From contig NZ_LT606946.1 in NCBI RefSeq assembly GCF_900095175.1, forward strand, positions 1,241,592 through 1,305,591: DNA of 64,000 bases, given 5' to 3'. How positions within the stretch are numbered: the first letter of the stretch is position 1; each line of letters opens with the position of its first letter. The notes below the pieces were generated by a model, which did no database searches, had not been told where the DNA came from, and saw nothing but the letters and a program-made list of their open reading frames with translations. The position numbers and the translations under genes were made by a program. Below, one piece after another: positions 16,754-26,360 of this stretch. This DNA is from Polynucleobacter necessarius. GTDB lineage: Bacteria > Pseudomonadota > Gammaproteobacteria > Burkholderiales > Burkholderiaceae.

Positions 16754-17830
16754 TTACCGAATTTCAGGTAAGTCCGCTATTCTAGCAAAAAAATCCTGCC
16801 AAGTCAGGGGTTTACCAGCTTTATTCGCCTGCTTTGCCGCATTTAAAGCCAATTGGAGGGCAATTCTGGCTCTTGGAGCGGTGAATGATCCAGAGGCTCT
16901 GCATCCCGGGAGATCTAGCTCAGGAATATTAAGCAAAGTAGATCCAGCGCCAGTTCTAGTTGTCCTGACCAGAGCAATACCTTGAGCCATTGCCAGATCT
17001 AAGGGCTGTACCCATGCATCATGAAAGCCGCCATGCCCTGAACCAGCAAGCACAAAGCCCTGTACAGCACTACCCAGCCACTGCAAGATGGTTTCAGGAC
17101 GTGCACCTGCATGACTAGTCAAAATCTCTACCCAAGGCCACTCACTCGCCTCAGGAATAGGCAAATCTTCACTCCAAGCTGACTGTACGGCCTTCACCCC
17201 GGATAACCAAGATGGATTAATCAGGCCTACTGAGCTTGATGGGGCATTTTGCAAAGGAGCATTCAGAGCCGTAGCGTGGCGCTTAGCCAAATCCATTGCC
17301 ATACATCCACGCCCATCCATCACCGCATAGACGCCACCAGGACAGTTATCAATAGAAGTTGACGCCCAGCGTAAGGCATCCAGCAGATTTGAAGGGCCAT
17401 CAGCCCCAGGTGCATTACTTGGCAACATTGCCCCTGTCAAAATAACCCGTTTATTCTGTGCCTGAGCCAGCTTTCCGCAAGTTGCCTGCAAAAATAAACC
17501 GGTCTCCTCAATCGTATCCGTACCGTGGGTAATCACAATCCCCCTTACAGCGGTATCCAACAGAGCTTCTCTTACTCCAAATCCCAGTGTGCTGAGATTG
17601 GCATCAGTCAAATTGCGACTATTGATGTTTGCCACCTGACGTGACACTAGCTTGACTCCCTCAGGCACAACTGATTGAACATGCGCCACCAATGCGTCAA
17701 CCCCTACCTGTCCAGCCTGGTATTGGAGAGGGTTTTCTTCAGGGTTAGGCGCCAGGCCTGCAATCGTGCCGCCCATACCTAAAACTAAAAGATGGGGTGT
17801 ATTTTCAGAAACGTTCGAAATTGAGCTCAT
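16754..17830 (-). CDS. L-asparaginase, type I/II family
   Basis: A 358-residue asparaginase that hydrolyses asparagine to aspartate and ammonia. Both threonine motifs are present: LGMGGTIAG near the N-terminus and [10 protein letters not shown] near residue 100. No signal peptide is visible, so it is probably cytoplasmic. The ATG at 17830 follows GGAGAA at a good distance and gives the normal family start. A much longer extension upstream would run through the lexA promoter. It is divergent from lexA, and the SOS box at 17875-17890 lies about 45 bases upstream of its start. Confidence 0.9.
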   Translation of the reverse strand: MSSISNVSENTPHLLVLGMGGTIAGLAPNPEENPLQYQAGQVGVDALVAHVQSVVPEGVKLVSRQVANINSRNLTDANLSTLGFGVREALLDTAVRGIVITHGTDTIEETGLFLQATCGKLAQAQNKRVILTGAMLPSNAPGADGPSNLLDALRWASTSIDNCPGGVYAVMDGRGCMAMDLAKRHATALNAPLQNAPSSSVGLINPSWLSGVKAVQSAWSEDLPIPEASEWPWVEILTSHAGARPETILQWLGSAVQGFVLAGSGHGGFHDAWVQPLDLAMAQGIALVRTTRTGAGSTLLNIPELDLPGCRASGSFTAPRARIALQLALNAAKQANKAGKPLTWQDFFARIADLPEIR

Positions 17831-17872
17831 TTCTCCATTATCCGCCTCTAAATTGCTTGAATATTCAAATAG

Positions 17873-17892
17873 TGCTGTATACAATCCCAGTA
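17873..17892. promoter_or_regulatory. LexA (SOS) box overlapping the lexA start
   Basis: CTGTATACAATCCCAG at 17875-17890 fits the CTG-N10-CAG consensus with flanking TG and TA close to the extended form. A promoter fits around it: TTGCTT about 17 bases before TGTATA. The box ends two bases before the lexA ATG, so LexA would block its own promoter. The divergent asparaginase could also be affected. Confidence 0.7.
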
Positions 17893-18608
17893 TGGACATA
17901 AATACAGTCGATTTTCCAGAGGAGCTGACTGCCCTCCCCAAACTCACCTCACGTCAAAGTGAGATTTTGGAATTGATCACCAAGGCCATCGATGAGAGTG
18001 GCTCACCTCCGACCCGTGCTGAAATCGCTACGCAACTCGGCTTTGCTTCTGCTAACGCCGCTGAAGAGCACTTACGCGCATTAGCAAAAAAAGGATACAT
18101 CGAACTGACGCCGGGAATCTCGCGGGGCATTCGGATTCCACAACGCTTTAACCAGACGCACAATCCAAACAAATATCGTCAGATGTCTTTACCCTCTGGC
18201 GCGCTTCAGCAACTTACGCTGCCACTCATTGGTCGTGTTGCTGCAGGCTCTCCCACAGCAATCGAACACATTGAAAAACAAGTGCCGATTGACCCAAGCT
18301 TGTTTAGTAAAGGTGCTGATTACTTACTCAAAGTAGTTGGCATGAGTATGCGCGATGCTGGCATTTTGGATGGCGACTATCTTGCCGTCAGAAAAACTTC
18401 TGAAGTACGCAACGGCGATATCGTGGTTGCACGCCTTGATGATGAAGTTACAGTAAAGCGTTGGAACCAGAAGAAAACTGCAGACGGCATGGTGCTTGAA
18501 CTACAAGCCGAGAACCCAGACTTTAAAAACATTTTGGTAGACAGGCGTCAACCAAACTTCGCTGTAGAGGGCCAGGCTGTTGGCTTAATCAGGGCTGGCG
18601 GACTCTAA
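17892..18608 (+). CDS. lexA: LexA SOS repressor
   Basis: 238 residues. The winged-helix DNA-binding domain includes [16 protein letters not shown] and [18 protein letters not shown]. The self-cleavage site is A118-G119 in RVAAGSP, and the catalytic pair is S152 (GMSMRDAG) and K189 (EVTVKRW). RecA filaments induce this cleavage after DNA damage and relieve repression. The ATG at 17892 is two bases after the SOS box and has no visible ribosome site, so the mRNA may be almost leaderless. No good in-frame start follows before [12 protein letters not shown], the conserved beginning. Confidence 0.95.
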   Translation: MDINTVDFPEELTALPKLTSRQSEILELITKAIDESGSPPTRAEIATQLGFASANAAEEHLRALAKKGYIELTPGISRGIRIPQRFNQTHNPNKYRQMSLPSGALQQLTLPLIGRVAAGSPTAIEHIEKQVPIDPSLFSKGADYLLKVVGMSMRDAGILDGDYLAVRKTSEVRNGDIVVARLDDEVTVKRWNQKKTADGMVLELQAENPDFKNILVDRRQPNFAVEGQAVGLIRAGGL

Positions 18609-18623
18609 GCTGCCTCACCCGGC

Positions 18624-18650
18624 AAAGAGGCCTCGTTAGAGGCCTTTTCT
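18624..18650. terminator. Terminator between lexA and the lipoprotein gene
   Basis: Two copies of AGGCCT (18628-18633 and 18639-18644) form a stem with a short loop, followed by TTTTCT, 15 bases after the lexA stop. Confidence 0.7.
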
Positions 18651-18672
18651 ATTGCTAACTGTTGCAACTGAT

Positions 18673-19128
18673 TTATTTTTTGGTCGGTGCAACTACGTTT
18701 GCATTTTTTGGTGATGCCGTAATAGTGATGATTGTTTTAGGCCCACCAAATGAACCTTCATTTAATTCAATAGTTGATGTGCGGTCGCCTTTAGTGAAAA
18801 CCAAAATACTGGTTTTTGATTTCACGGCACTAATCGTGGTCCAACCAGCTCTTGGATATTCAGCCTGGAAAAAAGCGTAAATATCGGTTGGGGTTTGTAC
18901 GCCAGATAAAACTACGCGACCTACCCAGTTATCACCACGGCCAATGATTAAAGAATCTGAGCCAATAATTTTTGATGCCGCAGGCAATGGCATATCACCT
19001 AAGAGTTGTGACTGAATTTCTTGAACTTCACTAGGGGTGCCTGTAGGAGAGTCGCCAGAAGATGCGCAAGCAGCTAACAGTAGAGATAGCGCTACCGCTG
19101 ATGTAAATATTTTGAGTCGGATCACCAT
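18673..19128 (-). CDS. Predicted lipoprotein of unknown function
   Basis: A 151-residue protein with a lipoprotein signal: hydrophobic stretch then LLAAC (C21), followed by ASSGDSPTG. The mature part is about 130 residues with alternating beta-type segments (IGRGDNWVGRVVLSG, TIELNEGSFGGPKTIITITAS). I do not recognise a family. Its location, downstream of pgsA and the two tRNA genes and convergent with lexA, gives no functional hint. Such small lipoproteins are common in Polynucleobacter and relatives. Confidence 0.75.
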   Translation of the reverse strand: MVIRLKIFTSAVALSLLLAACASSGDSPTGTPSEVQEIQSQLLGDMPLPAASKIIGSDSLIIGRGDNWVGRVVLSGVQTPTDIYAFFQAEYPRAGWTTISAVKSKTSILVFTKGDRTSTIELNEGSFGGPKTIITITASPKNANVVAPTKK

Positions 19129-19158
19129 GTTCTTGCCCTGGTAATCAATCTAAATTAC

Positions 19159-19232
19159 TGGAGGCGCGTGAGGGAATCGAACCCCCGTACGAAGCTTTGC
19201 AGGCTCCTGCCTAACCACTCGGCCAACGCGCC
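19159..19232 (-). tRNA. tRNA-Cys (GCA)
   Basis: Reads GGCGCGTTGGCCGAGTGG at the 5' end, anticodon GCA in the loop CTGCAAAG, T-loop GGTTCGATTCC, acceptor ACGCGCC then TCCA. The CCA is encoded. All four arms pair. It lies 49 bases from tRNA-Gly, as in the uvrC-pgsA-glyW-cysT order of other proteobacteria. Confidence 0.97.
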
Positions 19233-19281
19233 ATATGCTTGAATCAAAAATGGGAAGCTTTTTAGGGCTTCCCATCGAACT

Positions 19282-19357
19282 TGGAGCGGGAAAGGAGGTT
19301 CGAACTCCCGACCTATACCTTGGCAAGGTATCGCTCTACCAGCTGAGCTATTCCCGC
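19282..19357 (-). tRNA. tRNA-Gly (GCC)
   Basis: Starts GCGGGAATAGCTCAGCTGG, has anticodon GCC in CTTGCCAAG, T-loop AGTTCGAACCT, and ends TTCCCGC then TCCA (CCA encoded). All arms pair. It is located directly downstream of pgsA. Confidence 0.98.
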
Positions 19358-19474
19358 ATAACAGGGCAGTAGTTTAACAAACAATTTGAGAGAACGCATT
19401 ATTTCTGGGTAAGACTAAAAACTGACAGCCTTTATGTTTACACCAAACCCTTATCGGCATTGGGTTTGTGGACT

Positions 19475-20050
19475 TTATTTAGCCTTCTCTACGAGTTGAG
19501 GCAAAGCTTTTTTCATATAATAGAACATCGACCAAAGCGTTAAAAAAGATGCGATCCAGATTAACCAAGTCCCTACTTGAACACAATTTAGCCACCCAAA
19601 TAAAGTGTCGTTTAGCAATAAAAATGGAATGGCCACGAGTTGAGCAGTAGTTTTTAACTTACCCACCATGTGAACCGCAACGCTTTTTCCAGCACCTAAA
19701 AGCGCCATCCACTCTCTTAATGCTGAGATAGTAATTTCGCGACCAATAATGATTAATGCCACCCAAACTTGGACGCGATCCATATTCAGCAAAACGAGTA
19801 ATGAGGCGGCGACAATTAATTTGTCTGCTACCGGGTCTAAGAATTGACCAAATGCTGACTCTTGTTTCATTTTGCGGGCCAAGAAACCATCCAGCCAATC
19901 AGTCACTGCCGCAAAAACAAAAATCACGGTAGCGGTGAGATTCTTATCAAAAGGAGTTAGCCAGCTATTAGGTAGATAGAACACTGCAACCACGAGCGGG
20001 ATTGCGGCTACTCGCAACCAGGTCAGGGCAATAGGCAGATTAAATGGCAT
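19475..20050 (-). CDS. pgsA: CDP-diacylglycerol-glycerol-3-phosphate 3-phosphatidyltransferase
   Basis: A 191-residue membrane enzyme that makes phosphatidylglycerol phosphate from CDP-diacylglycerol and glycerol-3-phosphate. The CDP-alcohol phosphotransferase motif is complete: DWLDGFLARKMK...GQFLDPVADK at about residues 51-78. Several hydrophobic helices span the protein. The neighbourhood uvrC-pgsA-tRNA-Gly-tRNA-Cys is conserved with E. coli, which supports the call. Confidence 0.95.
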   Translation of the reverse strand: MPFNLPIALTWLRVAAIPLVVAVFYLPNSWLTPFDKNLTATVIFVFAAVTDWLDGFLARKMKQESAFGQFLDPVADKLIVAASLLVLLNMDRVQVWVALIIIGREITISALREWMALLGAGKSVAVHMVGKLKTTAQLVAIPFLLLNDTLFGWLNCVQVGTWLIWIASFLTLWSMFYYMKKALPQLVEKAK

Positions 20051-20107
20051 GACTCAAGCATAAACTAATGTGCATGCGCTGGGCAATCAATGGAGCTGCC
20101 TGTAGAT

Positions 20108-22027
20108 TTACTCAGCCAATGCCGTAGATATTCCCTCAACGCTGGAAAGCTCTTCAATGGAGGCATTAGAAACGCCACGTAATCCACCAAAACGAGCCAG
20201 TAATTTTTGACGGCGTTTTGCGCCAATCCCCTCAATCTCTTCTAACTGAGAAACCGTTCTGGCTTTTGCCCGCTTTGCACGCATTCCCGTAATCGCAAAG
20301 CGATGCGCCTCATCACGGATTTGCGCCACTAACAGCAAGGCGGCACTATCAATACCCAGCTCGAGCGACTGCCGTCCATCTGCAAAGATCAGAGTCTCAA
20401 GACCCACCTTACGCCCCTCACCTTTAGCGACACCCACAATCAATCCGATATCCATACCGAATTCAGAGAGAACTTGCCTTGCCATTTCAACCTGGCCTTT
20501 GCCGCCATCAATCAAAATCACTTGCGGCATCTTCTCAACAGGAAGTTCCTGGAAGTTCGCATAACGGCGTTGCAAGACCTGACGCATGGCTGCGTAGTCA
20601 TCACCTGGGATAATGTCATTGATGTTGAAGCGGCGATATTCACTAGGCTGCATCGCATTTTTGGAATACACCACACAAGAAGCTTGCGTAGCCTCACCAG
20701 AAGTGTGGCTAATATCAAAACACTCGATACGCAACTGCTCAAGACTTTCTAATTCCAAAGCCAATACATCTGCTAATGCTCTTGCTCTTGCTAGTTGACC
20801 ACCCGTCTCTACCAAACGCTTTGCTATCGCAATCTTGGCATTGCCTTCAGCCATAGCCAACCAATGTCGTCTCTGTCCTTGCGGCTGGTGAAGGAAGGTA
20901 ATACGCTTACCAGCTTGTGCATTGAGTAAATCGTGCAAACCTTCCGGAGCTGATTGCTCGGAAACATCTTCAGCACTCTCTTCCGGAGCTGCAATATCAT
21001 CCACTAGCTTTCTCAAGGGATGATTCAGAATCAGCACAGGCGGAATTAAATTAGTAGTCGCTTCACCATCACCAGACTTCTCCTCCAAATAATGCTGAGC
21101 AATAAAGGCTTCCAAAATTTCTGCAGGCGGCGACAGCTCTCCCGAACTTGAGCGCAAGCCTTTCGGGAAATAAGCGCGGTCGCCTAAATGGCGGCCACCA
21201 CGAATCATTGCCAAATTGACGCAGACCACGCCCTCCATTTGAGCGACGGCAATCACGTCAACATCACCTTCGCCATCAGCAACAGTGTCCATTGATTGCT
21301 GTTGCAACACGCTTGAGAGATCTGCAATGCGATCCCTTAGCACTGCAGCCATTTCAAATTCCATGGCATTGCTATAGGCGTGCATCTTCTTTTCAAGCTC
21401 AGAAAGTACGCGACTATGGTCACCTTCTAAAAACCGAGTTGCTTGGGCTACGTCCTGCCCATACTGCTCAACACTCAGACGCCCAACACAAGGTGCGCTA
21501 CAACGATGAATTTGATGCAGTAAACAAGGACGGCTACGATTTTTAAATACAGAGTCCTCACAAGTTCTCAGGCGAAAGACTTTCTGCAGAATCTGCACGC
21601 TATTGCGAACTGCCCATGAATTCGGGAATGGTCCAAAGTAATTGTTGCGCTTATCCGTTTTACCGCGATAGAAGGCCAAACGTGGGAACTGGTGCCCCGT
21701 CAACATCACATAGGGATAGGACTTATCATCTCGAAAGAGAATATTGAATGGGGGAGCCAACTCCTTAATGAGATTGTTCTCTAGAATTAAGGCTTCGGTT
21801 TCTGAGCGTGTTACTGTAGTTTCGTAGCGGGCAATTTTTCCCACCATCAGCTCTATTCGTGGTGAAAGCTGGGCTCGCTGAAAGTAACTTGATACACGCT
21901 TTTTGAGGTTGCGCGCTTTACCGACATACAGAATATGTCCCGCCTCATCAAAGAGGCGATATACCCCCGGCAATCCGGGTAGCCGTTTAACATCCTGCTG
22001 AAGGGTTTCAAAAAGCGAATTGCTCAT
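20108..22027 (-). CDS. uvrC: Excinuclease ABC subunit C
   Basis: A 639-residue nucleotide excision repair nuclease. It has the N-terminal GIY-YIG domain ([18 protein letters not shown], about residues 20-37), a UVR motif near 205-240, the C-terminal RNase H-like domain ([10 protein letters not shown]) and a terminal helix-hairpin-helix region ([12 protein letters not shown]). UvrC makes both incisions around a lesion. The end is slightly short, stopping at ISTALAE. Its ATG overlaps the ATG of the divergent earP inside the tetranucleotide CATG, and no ribosome site is obvious. Confidence 0.96.
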   Translation of the reverse strand: MSNSLFETLQQDVKRLPGLPGVYRLFDEAGHILYVGKARNLKKRVSSYFQRAQLSPRIELMVGKIARYETTVTRSETEALILENNLIKELAPPFNILFRDDKSYPYVMLTGHQFPRLAFYRGKTDKRNNYFGPFPNSWAVRNSVQILQKVFRLRTCEDSVFKNRSRPCLLHQIHRCSAPCVGRLSVEQYGQDVAQATRFLEGDHSRVLSELEKKMHAYSNAMEFEMAAVLRDRIADLSSVLQQQSMDTVADGEGDVDVIAVAQMEGVVCVNLAMIRGGRHLGDRAYFPKGLRSSSGELSPPAEILEAFIAQHYLEEKSGDGEATTNLIPPVLILNHPLRKLVDDIAAPEESAEDVSEQSAPEGLHDLLNAQAGKRITFLHQPQGQRRHWLAMAEGNAKIAIAKRLVETGGQLARARALADVLALELESLEQLRIECFDISHTSGEATQASCVVYSKNAMQPSEYRRFNINDIIPGDDYAAMRQVLQRRYANFQELPVEKMPQVILIDGGKGQVEMARQVLSEFGMDIGLIVGVAKGEGRKVGLETLIFADGRQSLELGIDSAALLLVAQIRDEAHRFAITGMRAKRAKARTVSQLEEIEGIGAKRRQKLLARFGGLRGVSNASIEELSSVEGISTALAE

Positions 22028-23105
22028 GCGTTGGGATATTTTCTGTCAAATCGTAGACAACTATGGTGATGCCGGTGTTTGCTGGCGTCTAGCAAGAAGC
22101 TTAACAAGTCTTCACGGCCAAGACGTGCGCATTTTCTGTGACGATCTGCCAACCCTTAATTTACTCGCTTCCGGAGTGGACTGGGAAATCAAAGATCGCA
22201 TTGACATCCAGCCCTGGGAAGCTAGTTATAACAATAACCGCCATCCCGTAGAAGCGCCTGACGTGGTGATTGAGGCATTCGGGTGCGACCTTCCCGAACG
22301 CTATCTTGCGGGCCTGCTGATTGCCCCTAAAAAACCCATCATCATTAACCTAGAGTACTTAAGCGCAGAGCCCTGGATTGTGGACTTTCATCAAAAGGCA
22401 TCCCCACAGGCACATGGCATTCCGAAGTACTTCTTCTTCCCAGGCTTCCAGGAAAATGTGGGCGGCATTTTGATTGACCCAACACCTATGCAGCAATCAC
22501 TCACCGAGCAACTGATTTCAGACAGTCTCAAAGCGAGCTGGGCACTCCTGCGACCCAACACCAAACGCATCAGTGTTTTTTGTTACCCAGGTGCACCACT
22601 TCTGAAATGGTTAGAAGATCTGGCAACATTAGATGAGAACTTTGACATCGTGTTGACACATGGTCAACGTGAGCAATTGCAGTTTAGCTCTGCCCACCCT
22701 ACTCAGCAACTTGCCCTACCCGACTCTATTCAGTTGGTCTCCATTCCATTTGTTTCTCAAGATGAATACGACTGGGTACTTTCACAATGTGACTTCAATA
22801 TCGTTCGAGGTGAGGATTCTTTTGTCAGGGCACAGTTAGCTGGAAAGCCCTTCATTTGGCATATTTACCCCCAAGAAGATGGTGCTCACAAAACCAAGTT
22901 AGCCGCCTTTTTAGACCTCTATCTTGAAGACGCATCACGGGAGCTTAAACACGCTGTAATAGCTGCAATGACTTGGGCAATGCCTAGCGAGTGGCATCAA
23001 TCAATTGATGAATGGGGCGTCCATTCCAAGGCTTGGCGAGGAGATTTGCTTGGAAAACAAGCTGATGGTGGCCTGGCTGCCCGTCTAATGAGGTTTGTAG
23101 CCTGA
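22026..23105 (+). CDS. earP: EF-P arginine rhamnosyltransferase EarP
   Basis: A 359-residue GT-B fold glycosyltransferase. The beginning [23 protein letters not shown], with the conserved Asp pair region, and the late [27 protein letters not shown] segment match EarP (formerly DUF2331). EarP transfers L-rhamnose from TDP-rhamnose to Arg32 of EF-P, which activates it for translating polyproline. efp follows 87 bases downstream. The ATG at 22026 is chosen over a TTG six bases earlier because it gives the family start; its start overlaps that of uvrC. Confidence 0.94.
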   Translation: MRWDIFCQIVDNYGDAGVCWRLARSLTSLHGQDVRIFCDDLPTLNLLASGVDWEIKDRIDIQPWEASYNNNRHPVEAPDVVIEAFGCDLPERYLAGLLIAPKKPIIINLEYLSAEPWIVDFHQKASPQAHGIPKYFFFPGFQENVGGILIDPTPMQQSLTEQLISDSLKASWALLRPNTKRISVFCYPGAPLLKWLEDLATLDENFDIVLTHGQREQLQFSSAHPTQQLALPDSIQLVSIPFVSQDEYDWVLSQCDFNIVRGEDSFVRAQLAGKPFIWHIYPQEDGAHKTKLAAFLDLYLEDASRELKHAVIAAMTWAMPSEWHQSIDEWGVHSKAWRGDLLGKQADGGLAARLMRFVA

Positions 23106-23192
23106 TCTAGAGCGAAATCAGCCTGCGGGCGGTTACAATCTTGTTTTTGATAAAAACCGCAGAAAATCAGCTCTGCACCCAGGAATAGCAAG

Positions 23193-23753
23193 ATGAAAAC
23201 AGCACAAGAACTCCGCGTTGGTAACGTAGTAATGATCGGCACCGATGCCATGGTCGTTTTAAAAGCAGAATACAGCCGCTCAGGCCGCAACTCTTCAGTT
23301 GTAAAAATGAAATTTAAGAACTTGTTAACCGGCGCACCTAATGAAGGTGTTTACAAAGCTGATGACAAGTTCGATGTAGTGATCCTCGACAAGAAAGACT
23401 GCGCCTACTCTTACTTCGCAGATCCAATGTATGTATTTATGGACGGCGACTACAACCAGTACGAAGTTGAAGCTGAATTCATGGGTGATGCATTGCATTA
23501 CCTCGAAGAAAGCATGCCTTGTGAAGTGGTGTTCTATGAAGGTAAAGCACTCTCAGTAGCAATGCCAAACTCTTTGGTTCGTGAAATCATTTACACAGAG
23601 CCGGCAGTTAAAGGCGATACCAGCTCAGGCAAAGTATTGAAGACTGCAAAATTGGCTACTGGCTATGAATTGCAAGTGCCATTGTTCTGCAACACTGGCG
23701 ACAAGATCGAGATTGATACTCGTACCGGTGAATATCGTAGCCGTGCTAACTAA
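23193..23753 (+). CDS. efp: Elongation factor P, arginine-32 type
   Basis: A 186-residue EF-P with the KOW-like N-terminal domain and two OB domains. The tip loop reads [10 protein letters not shown], with R32 in the position rhamnosylated by EarP, in place of the lysine used in E. coli. EF-P enters the ribosomal E site and speeds peptide bond formation at proline runs. The adjacent earP gene agrees with this subtype. A terminator follows 17 bases after the stop. Confidence 0.97.
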   Translation: MKTAQELRVGNVVMIGTDAMVVLKAEYSRSGRNSSVVKMKFKNLLTGAPNEGVYKADDKFDVVILDKKDCAYSYFADPMYVFMDGDYNQYEVEAEFMGDALHYLEESMPCEVVFYEGKALSVAMPNSLVREIIYTEPAVKGDTSSGKVLKTAKLATGYELQVPLFCNTGDKIEIDTRTGEYRSRAN

Positions 23754-23770
23754 TTAGCTCGCTCGATAGC

Positions 23771-23800
23771 AAAAAGCCCGGTTCGCCGGGCTTTTTTCTT
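23771..23800 (+). terminator. efp terminator
   Basis: AAAAAGCCCGG-ttcg-CCGGGCTTTTTTC is a strong hairpin closed by a TTCG tetraloop and followed by T-runs. Confidence 0.9.
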
Positions 23801-23829
23801 TCCCAAGTACAAGTCATAATATCCAAACT

Positions 23830-23933
23830 ATGACTAATACCACCCCCCAGAAATCACCAGATTAAAGCCAGCCAATCTTCCTCAGCTGATTGACTGCGTT
23901 CGCCGCTGTTATGGTGAAAGCTATCCAAACAAG
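23830..23933 (+). other. Frameshifted beginning of the acetyltransferase gene (poly-C tract)
   Basis: An ATG at 23830 opens MTNTTP then runs into a stop at 23863. From 23847 a second frame reads PEITRLKPANLPQLIDCV and RRCYGESYPNK without a stop into the acetyltransferase downstream. The frames meet at six consecutive C bases (23843-23848). One added C, or a -1 slip on the C run, joins them into a natural GNAT start. The piece is thus protein-coding in character but out of frame as written. Confidence 0.7.
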
Positions 23934-24881
23934 GTGATGTATGACATCAATCAATTAGAAGAAATTATCGAGAATAAGTTGATGCACTCAGTGGTAGCAA
24001 AACTCGGTAGCGGTCAAATCATTGGGCATTGCGCACTTACATTTGATGGTACTCATAATGTTTCGCCTGAAGCCGGAAAGATGATGGTTGATCCAAATTT
24101 TAGAGGTCAGCATATCGCCGAAATCATGGCAAAGGAGCGAATTGAGATTGTCCAAGAACTTTCTTTGCCGGGGTTTTGGACTAAGTGCGTAACAAACCAC
24201 CCATATAGCCAACATGAAATGATTGCCTTTAACGCCAAAGAAGCGGGTTTGTTTATTGGCGATACCCCAGCAACCATCTCTATGAAAGGCCTAGAAAATC
24301 ATCCTGATACTCGGATGTCACTGCTAGCTTTTTATTTGCAGCTAAATGATCGCCCGCACACCATTTTTATGCCAGTCCAACATGCTGAGCATGCAAAATC
24401 ATTGGTGCAGAATTTAAATATTCAACGCAATACTGTAAGCTCGAATATAGCGGCTAGCGGAACAACGACTTTTCATACCATTATCAATTCCAATATTCAA
24501 ACAGCCAATATTGCAATCGATCGCATTGGCAGCGATTTAGTCGCCGCAGTCAAACATGAACTCGCTAAATTAGAAGCCCTCAATCTGGCATCTATTTATT
24601 TAGATATACCAATTGAACAAGAAGCGGCAGCCCATGCTTATCTTGAGCTAGAGAGTATTGGATTTTTCTGGGGATCCTGGATGCCAAATTTTTCAACTAA
24701 AGGTGACATGCTAAGACTGCAAAAGATATATCAGCCGGTCGATGTAGAAACTATTGTCTGCGCCAGAGAGCAAGGTTACAGCATTAAAAAATTTGTTCTC
24801 GCTGAATGGGAAAGAGTCTCAAGAAAAGAGAAGCTCTATCCAATCAAATTCAGTTGCTGGAGCAAACCTTTGGCATGTTGA
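23934..24881 (+). CDS. GNAT family N-acetyltransferase, start uncertain
   Basis: As written, the open frame begins with GTG at 23934 and codes for 315 residues. The acetyl-CoA binding segment MVDPNFRGQHIAEIMAKER identifies a GNAT domain, followed by a second region (about residues 110-310) of unrecognised role. The natural start is most likely the ATG at 23830, one frame off across a poly-C run, since the upstream sequence codes for a typical GNAT beginning (CVRRCYGESYP). The substrate is unknown. The end overlaps the convergent nagZ by 46 bases. It may be a pseudogene, a slippage-controlled gene, or affected by a sequencing error. Confidence 0.75.
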   Translation: MMYDINQLEEIIENKLMHSVVAKLGSGQIIGHCALTFDGTHNVSPEAGKMMVDPNFRGQHIAEIMAKERIEIVQELSLPGFWTKCVTNHPYSQHEMIAFNAKEAGLFIGDTPATISMKGLENHPDTRMSLLAFYLQLNDRPHTIFMPVQHAEHAKSLVQNLNIQRNTVSSNIAASGTTTFHTIINSNIQTANIAIDRIGSDLVAAVKHELAKLEALNLASIYLDIPIEQEAAAHAYLELESIGFFWGSWMPNFSTKGDMLRLQKIYQPVDVETIVCAREQGYSIKKFVLAEWERVSRKEKLYPIKFSCWSKPLAC

Positions 24882-25912
24882 TATTGGGCTTCAGACTGCA
24901 ACTCATCCCAGGTTGGAGCTGTGGCAGTTGGCATCAAACGATTTAATCGAATAGCAGACTCCGCTTGTTTTGCTTTTGAGACTTTCAACTGACTGAGCAA
25001 TTGATCTGCAAGGTCTGGACGATTGCAAATCAGCACTGCATCACATCCCGCTTCAAGCGCCATATCTGCACCTTTCACTACAGAGCCGGCAACACTGGCA
25101 CCTTCCATCGAAAGATCATCACTAAAGATCACGCCTTCAAATCCCAACTCTTGACGCAAAATGGAATGGAGCCAAACTTTAGAAAAGCCTGCAGGGTTTT
25201 TATCTACTTTTGGATAGATTACATGGGCCGGCATGACTGCAGTTAGACTCAGGTCCAACCACTCGTAAGGCTTAGCATCCTCATTCAGAATTTCTTTCAA
25301 AGGACGCTCATCCACCGGAATAGCCACATGAGAATCTGCTTCAGCCCAGCCATGTCCAGGGAAGTGTTTACCGCAGTTCGCCATACCTGCAAGACGCAGA
25401 CCTTCATTCAAACTCTTAGCTAATGCAAAGGTAATTTGTGGATCACGACTAAATGCACGATCTCCAATTACACCGCTACGACCAAAATCGAGATCCAGCA
25501 CTGGGGTAAAACTAAAGTCCACACCGCAAGCACGCAACTCGGCAGCCAAAACATATCCACAAGCTGTTGCTGCTGCCATCGCAATAGCAGCCGATTCTGC
25601 ACTATGTTTTGACTTATTTTCAGATCCCCAGAGTTCACCAAGCTTACGCATAGCAGGCAAATGGGTAAAGCCATCAGTCCTACAGCGCTGAACACGCCCA
25701 CCCTCATGATCAATTGAGATCAATACATCGGAACGCAGTTTTTTAATTTCTGCAGTGAGTTTGGTGAGTTGCTTGCGATTGCTAAAATTTCTGCCAAACA
25801 AAATTACACCGCCAGTCAGTGGATGAAAGATGCGACGACGATCTTCTGCATTTAACTCAAGGCCCACAACATCTAAAGTAATTGGGCCTGGGCTCATAGT
25901 CGACTTACTCAT
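24836..25912 (-). CDS. nagZ: Beta-N-acetylhexosaminidase NagZ
   Basis: A 358-residue glycoside hydrolase family 3 enzyme. The signature NCGKHFPGHG...DSHVAIP (Lys-His and Asp-Ser-His motif) is present, with SDDLSMEGA supplying the catalytic Asp. NagZ removes N-acetylglucosamine from anhydro-muropeptides in the cytoplasm during wall recycling. It is the last gene of the run that begins with mucD and lepA, and its end overlaps the convergent acetyltransferase gene. Confidence 0.94.
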   Translation of the reverse strand: MSKSTMSPGPITLDVVGLELNAEDRRRIFHPLTGGVILFGRNFSNRKQLTKLTAEIKKLRSDVLISIDHEGGRVQRCRTDGFTHLPAMRKLGELWGSENKSKHSAESAAIAMAAATACGYVLAAELRACGVDFSFTPVLDLDFGRSGVIGDRAFSRDPQITFALAKSLNEGLRLAGMANCGKHFPGHGWAEADSHVAIPVDERPLKEILNEDAKPYEWLDLSLTAVMPAHVIYPKVDKNPAGFSKVWLHSILRQELGFEGVIFSDDLSMEGASVAGSVVKGADMALEAGCDAVLICNRPDLADQLLSQLKVSKAKQAESAIRLNRLMPTATAPTWDELQSEAQYQHAKGLLQQLNLIG

Positions 25913-25960
25913 ATTTTCCTCGGTATGTAGATAGTGTATTGCTGTTATTTATTACTGTGT

Positions 25961-26353
25961 TTATCTTTGCGTAACAATGACATGGGCAATTGCCATATCT
26001 TGCTCATCACTGACCGTGACATGCGCTTCCCAGTTCTTTTCTTGCATAAATTGGGCCAGAGCACCTAAATAAGAAGTGACCGGCTTACCGCTGGGCTCAT
26101 TTAAGGTTTGCAAAGAGCGCCAAGTCATAGGCATTCTCATGCCCAGGCCAATTGCTTTGGAGAAAGCCTCTTTAGCAGCAAAGCGTGTTGCCAAGAAAGC
26201 AATGCTCCGCTTGTGATTTCTGGCTAAGCGATGCTTGAAAACCAGCATCTCATCTGGCCCCAGGATTTTTTCAGCCAGGCGACCATTAGTACGATCGTAA
26301 GCAGCTTGAAGCCGCTCAATCTGCAAAATGTCTGTGCCAATACCAATGATCAT
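25961..26353 (-). CDS. acpS: Holo-[acyl-carrier-protein] synthase
   Basis: A 130-residue phosphopantetheinyl transferase. [13 protein letters not shown] (metal-binding Asp) and [15 protein letters not shown] match AcpS, which moves 4'-phosphopantetheine from CoA onto ACP Ser37. It starts 7 bases after pdxJ; this pdxJ-acpS order is conserved in proteobacteria. Confidence 0.96.
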   Translation of the reverse strand: MIIGIGTDILQIERLQAAYDRTNGRLAEKILGPDEMLVFKHRLARNHKRSIAFLATRFAAKEAFSKAIGLGMRMPMTWRSLQTLNEPSGKPVTSYLGALAQFMQEKNWEAHVTVSDEQDMAIAHVIVTQR

Positions 26354-26360
26354 GTTTATA

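Noticed and set aside
16656..16985. 109-codon plus-strand frame opposite the asparaginase end
   Set aside because: Mostly antisense to the asparaginase C-terminus, with no signal of coding in its free part.
19159..19357. Third tRNA (Leu) expected after Gly-Cys as in E. coli
   Set aside because: I read both strands between 19129 and 19475 and found only the Cys and Gly genes; the next feature is a lipoprotein gene.
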